From assembly GCA_015065505.1 (NCBI GenBank), contig SVQE01000005.1:1-62913 (forward strand): DNA of 62,913 bases, given 5' to 3'. Positions 53,601 through 59,901 of this stretch are shown in pieces. Numbering within the stretch: the stretch's first letter is position 1; the number at the start of each line of letters is the position of its first letter. The notes under the pieces are model-generated. The model searched no databases and was not told the DNA's origin. It saw nothing but the letters and a program-made list of their open reading frames with translations. Position numbers and translations under genes: made by a program. This stretch comes from Oscillospiraceae bacterium. Lineage in GTDB: Bacteria; Bacillota; Clostridia; Oscillospirales; Acutalibacteraceae.

Positions 53601-55593
53601 CCGTTCTGTAATGTAAGTAAAGACCGTTTACGTCATTTTTGCTGCAGAAGCGGTTAAGGTCACCGGGGTTACGCTGTCCGAAATATTTTGCAGAGTCATA
53701 GCCGTTTTGCTTTGCACCGTTGCCCGTAACACGCTTAAAGATATTACCTTCTGTATCTTCTCTTATCGGAGAGCCTACGCGGGTATCCTTGGTGAAGCAG
53801 ATAATATCCCATTTTTTCTGCTCTCGGGAGTTAAGGTCGCCTATTTCGGTTTCGCCGTTTTCGTTCTCGCCCTTTGCGGACCTGTATTTAACGGTAATCG
53901 TTTTATCTCCGTAGGTAGGTGCGTCGAATACATACGCAGGCATTGTTGTATGGTTTTCGCTCGGGTCGGAGAAATTTTCTTCATACCATTTAATAAACCA
54001 AAGAACAATGGAAACAATAGCGTTGACAAGTGTTACCACAGCGCCTACCCAGAACATTATAGCCGAACAAACGCTAACAACGGACAGCGCGGTTGCCATA
54101 TAACCTGATACGCTTACGGCATATGCAGATACCGCATAACTTGTAGCAACGTGCGTAAGAATTTCATTTGCAATAAATACAGCAACGCTCATAAGACCGC
54201 TGATAGACGAAATCCAGCTCATAACTATTCCGAATTTTTCTTCAAACTCAAGCAAGTCGTTGCCTGTTTCGTCAAGAATATTAGCCGCGCTCTGATTTCT
54301 GATAGCCTCGGTTGTAAGGGCGATATCGCTCGTTTCAATGTCAGTGTCTGCGCACTCCCAGATTGAAACAGCCTCGCCGCCGTTATATTCTTCAATCGCT
54401 TCCTGTGCGGTTTCGATTGTTTTTTCAACATCCTTGCTGTGCTCATTTTCGCCGAGGTTGGTAACTGCCGAAATCAATCCATTCGTTTCGATAATGCCGA
54501 TTTGAGCTTCGGTCATTACGTCAAGTATAGGATAAAGTTCTTGAAAATCTACTTCTTCTATCGTCTGGAGTCCGTAATCAAGAAGCCAGTCGCCGAGTTT
54601 CATTTTGCCGCGGTAAATGAAGTTATTAAGCATTTCATACGCAGCAATGAAAATCGCGTCGGCATCCTCCTCCTCGAATTCGTCCATATACTCAATAGCG
54701 TCCTCAGCGTTATTGATTTTGTCAGGAGCGTCAATGCTTTTTGCTTTTTCGCTGTGTCTTTCGGCAGCGTTGTAATAACTTGTTGTAAAGGACTGAATCT
54801 GACGGAAAACAAGCTTTGCGTCGTCGTCAAAACGCTTCTGGAGTTCTTTTTCCTGGTCTGTTGTAAGGCCTTTTTCCTGCATATCCCAGATTGCGCTTTC
54901 GGAAATCTGCTCAGCCCATGTTTTCGTTACCGACTCTTCTTTTTCCTCATCGATAGCGTTTTCATAGGGTGCGGCGCCTGAGTTAAGATAGTTGATAATT
55001 GCGTTAGTTGTACCGTTGCTCGCCTTAACAAGCAAGGTCATAAAGAAATCCTCGTCGGCATTTCCGTCAATGATATAGTCGCCGAGCAAATTATCCTCAT
55101 CAACCATAAACAGGTTAAGTGCGTCATACGCGTCCTGCGCCTTCGGGCTGCCGGCTTCGTAAGCGTCAACGAATTCCCTTGCCGCAATATCCATATTAAA
55201 CGCAGTTCCCGCCTGCTCTTCTTTCAGAGCTTCCAGCAGTTGTTTGTAGTTATAAAGCTGATAATCGGTATCCATACCGAGAAGACGGATATCTGTAATC
55301 GCTTCTTTTTCATTCTTGGTTGTTTTGTAACCCATATACACGAACTTTTTGCCCGTGCCCTGGTTTAAGTCAGAGCCAAACATTTTGTAGCCCTGGGCGT
55401 CCATTCTCTTTTTTGCGTCGCTCTTTGCGTCGTCATCGTTTTCTTCATAGAAAAGCTTGATATCCGCAAGATAATAAACGTCGCTTGCCTCACCGAAGGT
55501 TTGGAACGTAACGCCTGCGCCCATAACCACAGAAAGGAGAACGCAAAGAACAGCGGTCAGTGTTTTCTTATAATTCATTTTTGTTTTAGTCAT
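50662..55593 (-). CDS. Giant secreted MABP-like repeat protein (1643 aa)
   Basis: Paralog of the 1824-aa protein of operon A, with the same domain order. Signal peptide (1-36), MABP-like unit (41-106; YLADIKLFYE...SDLNQGTGKKFVYMGYKTTKNEKEAITDIRLL) and a helical region with DAYDALNLFMVDEDNLLGDY and LLDYGLQTIEEVDF. A hydrophobic block at about 454-541 holds roughly four segments, followed by about ten MABP-like units (YLGYTITEDRSKAITDIRVA, MYYTTDPKAGTPIGVD, YIGVNRTDDPSKAITGAILL, LYIGVGNSKKEALCDL, LYMYYAS). No C-terminal anchor. The start ATG (55591-55593) has AAGGGGGAG 9 bases upstream and overlaps the beta-helix gene by 8 bases. Function unknown; extracellular and membrane-associated by inference. 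Confidence 0.86.
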   Translation of the reverse strand: MTKTKMNYKKTLTAVLCVLLSVVMGAGVTFQTFGEASDVYYLADIKLFYEENDDDAKSDAKKRMDAQGYKMFGSDLNQGTGKKFVYMGYKTTKNEKEAITDIRLLGMDTDYQLYNYKQLLEALKEEQAGTAFNMDIAAREFVDAYEAGSPKAQDAYDALNLFMVDEDNLLGDYIIDGNADEDFFMTLLVKASNGTTNAIINYLNSGAAPYENAIDEEKEESVTKTWAEQISESAIWDMQEKGLTTDQEKELQKRFDDDAKLVFRQIQSFTTSYYNAAERHSEKAKSIDAPDKINNAEDAIEYMDEFEEEDADAIFIAAYEMLNNFIYRGKMKLGDWLLDYGLQTIEEVDFQELYPILDVMTEAQIGIIETNGLISAVTNLGENEHSKDVEKTIETAQEAIEEYNGGEAVSIWECADTDIETSDIALTTEAIRNQSAANILDETGNDLLEFEEKFGIVMSWISSISGLMSVAVFIANEILTHVATSYAVSAYAVSVSGYMATALSVVSVCSAIMFWVGAVVTLVNAIVSIVLWFIKWYEENFSDPSENHTTMPAYVFDAPTYGDKTITVKYRSAKGENENGETEIGDLNSREQKKWDIICFTKDTRVGSPIREDTEGNIFKRVTGNGAKQNGYDSAKYFGQRNPGDLNRFCSKNDVNGLYLHYRTEKSIKSEAPADGSSDTETETSEQYISSLYLSTAATAEAAKARMQQQSKGYYLIDENLSPGWSRGWSVKATVNQYTYLGYTITEDRSKAITDIRVAPYQGRTDSIFYGDIQYYYAGNSGGYADDAKGTNMPSCDAMYYTTDPKAGTPIGVDKIHICTKYSTEAGWEAVSLFGSDIPYNFNAHYEQYDDSTMVTGYFVKNTVKHGGKGYWADSKWGTVKKRYIYFEPETKYTGGQRYVSGVFFVGGASYVSSNWYDNCLGSTFDYLPEYLEKDPNVSVNQDINMAQSIKNHLDVDGRNYRVFIGYKFTYNPYRAIYNVAAFQGTTYTDSLPYAISKSGAHYVATNYIGMQKKDYDKQSIWRYIAPGNTYMNRSGNLIWDGDRYAKHSWDEMSYFDESGYAKAETEGIEYGYEQMCFLPTNLYISGYTKGASPIKSNDIVITDKEYKPTVSDGEMSTFLEGEKTIDGTPAQGVFHSLYEMKNPNTETPFNLSFPSWTDDSDDDLDKGSSLYVYLRGAKSKKKYIASLTVGSFSRNQYKAAPGAKTDDDTLGEVDRLVDVTAMSRACAASDEVIVTNMCANGQNLWYNRKQDDDDHPSRASWDPPSNVPAAYIGVNRTDDPSKAITGAILLISDSNTAPVSKTIDRVKYICASNTSPIEMGGKKYFLYYTTNTGVNAGMPIENISIDDMPLKRGTASCLAYDNRKGDEGNKLFGDVSQEKYIHLHYDHNNTNLFYDELYIGVGNSKKEALCDLITQECVEVIDLDLNTDARGKCIYLGMRVDSLDVDLINSLKTKTARENARREQWEGAIYDIIVTNDKPYQKDGFVSKKNNMYYHPVANVDLNEGTSGTPLYMYYASEFYSGRYNTLNNANTLLPMDVYSTPYTALAMARYDRVPYDFDKDVESTSGESIIKWEHIMDNETRLPADLNYGAIKFNDDYYTVDNRVMMFAQRYDGSVKYGAEITGGFNAESTNKGELYLENQE

Positions 55594-57076
55594 TCTTTTT
55601 CTCCCCCTTCTTTTTTACTATTATTGCAATTGCTATTGCCGCAATTCCAAGTGCGATTATTCCTATTATCACAAATGCGGAGCCTGTTCCGAAAATAGAA
55701 GCATATAGCGGAGTGCTTACTGTATCCTTCTTCTCAAAGGACAAATCTCCGTCTTCAGCATGGAAATATCTTGCCTGATACTCCGTGATATTTTTTGAAA
55801 AATGAGTTTCATCGTCAGTCGTGCTGACCACAATATATGAGTTTCTGTAAAGACCTCCGCTGTAAACACGCGCTGTGGAAGCGGCTCCCTCCTGAAGACA
55901 CAGATTGTTGTGACGCGTATCCTCGGATTCGTTGTCGCGGATAATTACGGAGCCTTTCACGCTTAAATCGTAATAACTGTCAACGTAAATGCCGCCGCCT
56001 TCTTTCTTGGCTTTGTTCTCGATAACGGAGCAATCGGTTACGGCAACATATCTGTCGTTAACATAAATTGCACCGCCCTCATCCTCTGAAATATTTTTCT
56101 TGAAGACGCATCCCGTAAAGAGCACCGGATTTTCATTTTTCTTATCTCTTCCGTTTACGTAAACCGCGCCGCCCTCGTCAACGCTTGTGTTGTTAACGAA
56201 GAAGCTGTTTACTGCCTTAACATCGGTTGTTGCGTCACCCGACATGGAGCCGATATAAATGGCGCCGCCCTGCTCATTTGCTCTGTTCGCCGAAAATATT
56301 GCGTTGTGCATATAAAGCGTTTTGCCCAGGTTTTCAAAATAAATTGCGCCACCGTCGTCCTCGCAGTAGCAGGAGTCAATCGTTGAATCTTCAATAACGG
56401 TTTTTGTGTTATCCTCGATGTACATTCCGCCGCCGTAACAGTTATCAGAACTGTCGGCTGCCTGACAGAAATAAATTCGGCTGTTTCTGAGTTCGATATT
56501 CTTAGAACCCTCATTCGCACAAATGCCGCCGCCGTTATATTGAGAAGTACATTCGTAGATAGTACCTCCATTCATATAAAGGGAGGAATCTTTTGCCAAA
56601 TGAATACCACCCGCGGTATCCGAGCTTGCGCCGCCTGTAATAACGCCGCCTTCAACACCATCATAGCCCTTTGAATAAGGTCTGGAATCCTTGATGGTTA
56701 ACGTTGCGCCTTTGCTCACGTAGAACACCTCGCCGTCTGATACGTACTCGCGGTTGCGCGTTCTGTGGATATAGTAGCCGTTCAAATCAAGCGTAACGTT
56801 ACTGTTTTCAGGGATTTTAAGGCAATCGTCGTGCGACCAGTTGTCGCCGAGCGTAATGCTGACCTGATTTGAAGAGTTGGCATAAGAAATCGCCTTGTCC
56901 CATCCCTTTTTCACGTCGTTGAAATTCTCTTCATTCGTGAGCGTATCGTTTTGATACACCTTTACCTCGGTAACGCCGCTGACTCCGAGCACGGCGTTTG
57001 AAACGCCAAACGCACAAATCAGCAGCATTATTGCCGCAGCAAATGAAATTATTTTTTTCAGATTCTGATGCATCAT
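55586..57076 (-). CDS. Membrane-anchored right-handed beta-helix protein, first gene of operon B
   Basis: 496 residues. Signal peptide (to about 28), then NVTLDLNGYYIHRT and a parallel beta-helix (about 95-400) whose turns read GGGIC, GGGMY, GGAIYFEN, GGAIYIGS and GGGIYVDS, as in polymorphic outer-membrane-type and pectate-lyase-like stalks. A C-terminal TM helix (about 464-490) and KKKGEKK complete it. No catalytic Asp cluster is apparent, so a structural or adhesive role is likelier than a lyase. Homologous to the C-terminal half of the 1317-aa protein. The ATG at 57074-57076 has AAAGGA upstream; the promoter is about 50 bases before it. Confidence 0.86.
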   Translation of the reverse strand: MMHQNLKKIISFAAAIMLLICAFGVSNAVLGVSGVTEVKVYQNDTLTNEENFNDVKKGWDKAISYANSSNQVSITLGDNWSHDDCLKIPENSNVTLDLNGYYIHRTRNREYVSDGEVFYVSKGATLTIKDSRPYSKGYDGVEGGVITGGASSDTAGGIHLAKDSSLYMNGGTIYECTSQYNGGGICANEGSKNIELRNSRIYFCQAADSSDNCYGGGMYIEDNTKTVIEDSTIDSCYCEDDGGAIYFENLGKTLYMHNAIFSANRANEQGGAIYIGSMSGDATTDVKAVNSFFVNNTSVDEGGAVYVNGRDKKNENPVLFTGCVFKKNISEDEGGAIYVNDRYVAVTDCSVIENKAKKEGGGIYVDSYYDLSVKGSVIIRDNESEDTRHNNLCLQEGAASTARVYSGGLYRNSYIVVSTTDDETHFSKNITEYQARYFHAEDGDLSFEKKDTVSTPLYASIFGTGSAFVIIGIIALGIAAIAIAIIVKKKGEKKND

Positions 57077-57126
57077 ATTCTCATCCTTTCTGTTTTTGTT
57101 TTAGTCAGTTTTTTCTTTGTAATTTA

Positions 57127-57155
57127 ATTGTAACTCTCAGTGATTTTTGTTTCAA
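57127..57155 (-). promoter_or_regulatory. Operon B promoter
   Basis: TTGAAA (57150-57155), a 17-bp spacer and TACAAT (57127-57132) on the minus strand. The palindrome begins 18 bp upstream of the -35 box, as in operon A. Confidence 0.75.
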
Positions 57156-57173
57156 TATTCAATACTGCGCCGA

Positions 57174-57193
57174 TTTGTAGCCAAAGCTACAAA
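57174..57193. promoter_or_regulatory. Palindromic operator of operon B
   Basis: TTTGTAGCCAAAGCTACAAA, a perfect 8-bp inverted repeat with a 4-bp centre. Nineteen of 20 positions match the operon A site. It is centred near -63 of the predicted operon B start, downstream of the TetR paralog's stop codon. Confidence 0.8.
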
Positions 57194-57211
57194 AAGCAAG
57201 TTATCTGTAAA

Positions 57212-57784
57212 TTAAAACTGTTGCGAAATAAGTTTTTCGGTGTGGGTATCAAACTCGGCTGCGGTTTTGATAATGAAATCCCTCGACTGAGAAAAATCTT
57301 CAAGTACCCATTTTTCAATGAGCGAGATAAACCCCTGTGACTGATAGGTGGAGTAATAATCCATCCTTGCATCGCTGAAAACAACATTGTTCTTTTCTGT
57401 CTGCATCAGTCTGAATAAACCCTTAATCATTTTGCAAATTTTATCCCTGAGTTCGCCCGTGTTATACGGAGAGAAAATCATTTTCATTATTTTTGGATTG
57501 TTTTCAATGTAGTTAAGCAATCCCTCACAGAATTCACTTTTTGATTTTTCTTCGTAGCTGAGTATCAGCAAACCGAGTTCGGATAAAACCTCTGCTTCCA
57601 TCTGCTCATATAAATCATAAATATCCAGATAGTGCTTATAGAAGGTTACTCTGTTCACCTGAGCGATATCAGCAACCTCCTGCACTGTAATTTTACGAAG
57701 GACCCTGTCGGTCAGCAACTGGGCAAGTGCTTCCTGCAAAGCCTTTTTTGTTTTTAGTGTTCTTTTGTCGGTTTTCTTTTCCAT
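57212..57784 (-). CDS. TetR/DhaS-like regulator of operon B
   Basis: 190 residues, closely related to the operon A regulator along its whole length (TVQEVADIAQVNRVTFYKHYLDIYDLYEQM; NPKIMKMIFSPYNTGELRDKICKMIKGLFRLMQTEKNN; KWVLEDFSQSRDFIIKTAAEFDTHTE). The ATG at 57782-57784 has AAGGA 7 bases upstream. It is co-directional with operon B, and the palindrome lies in the 135-base gap between its stop and the operon. Since the site is not upstream of this gene, the conserved target is the surface operon rather than the regulator itself. Cross-regulation of both operons by either protein is plausible because the sites are nearly identical. Confidence 0.9.
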   Translation of the reverse strand: MEKKTDKRTLKTKKALQEALAQLLTDRVLRKITVQEVADIAQVNRVTFYKHYLDIYDLYEQMEAEVLSELGLLILSYEEKSKSEFCEGLLNYIENNPKIMKMIFSPYNTGELRDKICKMIKGLFRLMQTEKNNVVFSDARMDYYSTYQSQGFISLIEKWVLEDFSQSRDFIIKTAAEFDTHTEKLISQQF

Positions 57785-57900
57785 AAATATCCTTATATTT
57801 AATAATTTATTATTTTATATAGCAAGCCATGTATATTATAATAAGCTATGTATAACAAATGTATAACAAATACGCCGATTTCCGTAGCTTTTAAAAAAAA

Positions 57901-57929
57901 TACCTTCTGTACATTTAATACCGAAGGCA
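57901..57929 (-). terminator. Terminator after response-regulator fragment
   Basis: On the minus strand, stem TGCCTTC / GAAGGTA followed by a run of T residues (complement of 57893-57900). Confidence 0.6.
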
Positions 57930-57937
57930 TTTTACAT

Positions 57938-58369
57938 CTATTCATTTCTCAAGGATTTATCAACAAAAGCTTCCGTCATATTTGCCCAGTAATAATTGGA
58001 CATATACTCGCCTCTGTACGAGTTAACCGCATGCACATCACCCTGCAGCAGTCGGTACAAATCGCAGTCAATCAAAGCTGGATTTATACGCAATTCACCC
58101 GAATTCATTTCAAAAATCTCGCCTATACCGTTTTCCGTAAGCGTTGTTTTAAGACTGTGAACGATTACGTTAAAGCTTTTCTGCATTTTGCGGTCATATA
58201 ACTCATCCTCATATAACGCTGCAAAGGCAACGGCTCGCTTTACGCCCGCTCCCTGTTTATCAATAAGAAAAGCGAGCAATTCCTCGACGGTATGTTCCGA
58301 TTTGAAAAAACAATAAAGTAAAATAGCAAAGGGCGCGGAGTAATCCCTGCCTTTTGATATCCTTCTATC
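57938..58369 (-). pseudogene. C-terminal fragment of a BTAD/SARP-type response regulator
   Basis: The frame is open from 58369 (just after a stop at 58370-58372) with no usable start. It reads FFKSEHTVEELLAFLIDKQGA..., then SFNVIVHSLKTTLTENGIGEI and LLQGDVHAVNSYRGEYMSNY, which match the winged-helix and bacterial transcriptional activator domains of gut-Clostridial response regulators. The N-terminal receiver domain is missing. It lies upstream of the operon B TetR gene and is probably a decayed remnant. Confidence 0.7.
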
Positions 58370-58402
58370 CTATTTTACAGAATGTCAAACATTTGTTAAG
58401 AA

Positions 58403-58430
58403 AACTGCCTCTCATTTCTGCGAGGCAGTT
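58403..58430 (-). terminator. Terminator after the Fn3-type gene
   Basis: Stem AACTGCCTC / GAGGCAGTT with a 10-base loop; on the minus strand it is followed by TTCTTAAC after the TT of the stem. Confidence 0.75.
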
Positions 58431-58445
58431 CGTGAATAGTATTGA

Positions 58446-59176
58446 TTACTTAACCTTAATCGCTTTGGAGTATTTCTTCCAGCCGGAATAGTATTTTGTG
58501 CCCTTTACCGTCTTGTAGGCGCGGATGCGGACATAATACTTTTTCTTGCTCTTAAGCTTGGTAAGCGTCTTTGATTTCGTTTTGTTTTTGGATACAGTCA
58601 CCGTCTTGTTGCCCTTTTTGAAGTTCTTATCGGCGGAACACTGAATCTGATAGCCCGTTGTCTGCTGGTCTGTTTTTTCCAAGTGACTTTGAGTTGTTGC
58701 TTCTTCGGGCTTGTCGCTTTAGTTACGCTTGTGCCTTTTGGATTAATCTTAAAGGTCAGTTTCTTTGTGCCGGTGTAATCACCCTTGCCGGTTACGGTAA
58801 CGGTTGCCGTGCCTACATTAGTATTTGCCGAATAGGTCAGTGTGTAGTCCGTGCCTTTTTTCAAGGTTTGACCGCTATATTTAACAGTCGGCGAGGGCTT
58901 GATTGCCTTCCCGCTGTAGGTTACATTAGCGATTTTTGAAAACGTGCATTTGCTTATTGCAACGGGTTCTTTTTTTGCCTCGGTTGTACTGACATCTACA
59001 GAAGGTGTTTCCCAGTTGCCGCCTGTGCTGTCTTCCAAGTTTCCGCCCTGCGAAGCTGAATTGCCGGGTACGGGAATTATCGGTGTGTCGTAATCACCAC
59101 CGAGCACTGTAATACTAAAGCACATTGAAAAAACTATTAGCGTAATTACAGCAATAATAGCCGATTTGTTTTTCAT
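58446..59176 (-). pseudogene. Secreted Ig-like/Fn3 protein with frameshift at an A6 run
   Basis: From the ATG at 59174-59176 (ribosome site AGGAAG): a signal peptide, a Ser/Gly/Thr linker, an Ig-like YSGKAIKPSPTVKYSG...GTDYTLTYSAN domain (about 78-145), and the start of an Fn3 domain (KKQQLKVTWKK). The frame then diverges. The rest of the Fn3 domain (TTGYQIQCSADKNFKKG...KYYVRIRAYKTVKGTKYY) continues in the -1 frame to 58446. The switch falls at GGAAAAAACAG (A6 at 58673-58678); one more A would restore about 243 residues. A mutation, sequencing error, transcript slippage or -1 frameshifting are all possible. Preceded 21 bases upstream by the 158-aa gene. Confidence 0.8.
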
Positions 59177-59197
59177 GGTATTTCTTCCTATAACGTA

Positions 59198-59674
59198 TTA
59201 ATATATATGCGAAATGGCAAACGCTATAAAGAATAGCAATTTGTCATTGTTTTTTTCACTTTTAAATCTTATTGTTTTGGATTCGCTTTTCGTTTTCATA
59301 CGGGCGGAGCCGAGCTCCTCGCCGTCCTGAAAAATACGATAAACCGAGTCGTCATCGTTTAAGTTGGTTAGTCGCAACGTTATGCCGAGCTGACCGAACC
59401 ATTTCCACACGTCAACGCCGTCAAAATCAAAGGATGCGTTGCGGTAATTGAACACAGTATCATCTTTGGTAGTTTTGCCGATAGTATGAGATGTTCTGAT
59501 TTTTTTGCCAATATCGTGAAAACAGTAGGTGTTTTCGCTTTGTCCCTTTTCGGTGACATACGCTCTGTAAACGGGTTTGTTTTTATAATTATAAAGCGTG
59601 TCTATTTCCACGCCATGGTCGTTATATTCTTTTTTGAAACGATATATGTTTTTCTGTGTCTTGTTTCTTAACAT
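59198..59674 (-). CDS. 158-aa protein, possibly LOR-like
   Basis: Starts MLRNKTQKNIYRFKKEYNDH and is beta-rich, with a C-terminal hydrophobic stretch (DKLLFFIAFAISHIY). The pattern of paired strands followed by a terminal hydrophobic helix recalls LURP-one-like proteins such as the last gene of operon A, but sequence similarity is too weak to be sure. The ribosome site before the ATG at 59672-59674 is poor. Probably co-transcribed with the downstream Fn3-type gene. Function unknown. Confidence 0.55.
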   Translation of the reverse strand: MLRNKTQKNIYRFKKEYNDHGVEIDTLYNYKNKPVYRAYVTEKGQSENTYCFHDIGKKIRTSHTIGKTTKDDTVFNYRNASFDFDGVDVWKWFGQLGITLRLTNLNDDDSVYRIFQDGEELGSARMKTKSESKTIRFKSEKNNDKLLFFIAFAISHIY

Positions 59675-59710
59675 AATTGCAGTTTCCCGAATAAATATTT
59701 TTGCAAATCA

Positions 59711-59732
59711 GGGCTACTTTTTCAAGTAGCCC
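59711..59732 (-). terminator. Hairpin after the 44-aa peptide gene
   Basis: A 9-bp perfect stem, GGGCTACTT / AAGTAGCCC, with a 4-base loop, 21 bases past the peptide stop. The T tract on the minus strand is weak (TGATTTGC). Confidence 0.55.
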
Positions 59733-59752
59733 CTTTGCATTATTGTTACTTG

Positions 59753-59887
59753 TTAAATAGAGAAATTAAACTGGTTTGATTCAAACTGTCCGGGTGTGTA
59801 GGTTGGTGTTTCGCCTGAGGTGGTGATAACATCCTGAGTGTTTGAAACTACTACCTTGAATTCAGGCTCGTTATAAAACTTTGTCAT
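59753..59887 (-). CDS. 44-aa peptide paired with the ubiquitin-domain protein
   Basis: MTKFYNEPEFKVVVSNTQDV followed by ITTSGE and a Pro/Gln/Asn/Phe-rich tail. The ATG at 59885-59887 has AAGGAGGG about 8 bases upstream and is 14 bases after the giant gene's stop. The N-terminal half matches the 50-aa peptide at 39970-40122 (PEFKV, N..DV, TTS), while the C-terminal halves differ. This is the leader-plus-variable-core look of processed peptides, but no maturation enzyme is in the window. Function unknown. Confidence 0.8.
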   Translation of the reverse strand: MTKFYNEPEFKVVVSNTQDVITTSGETPTYTPGQFESNQFNFSI

Positions 59888-59901
59888 TGTGTTATCCCTC
59901 C

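Noticed and set aside
55586-57076. Pectate lyase or other polysaccharide lyase activity for the beta-helix protein
   Set aside because: Only the GGAIY structural turns are visible; no Ca-binding or catalytic residues could be recognised.
57869-57894. GCCGATTTCCGTAGC sequence resembling the TetR palindrome
   Set aside because: It shares one half-site only, lacks an inverted partner, and lies away from the conserved promoter geometry.
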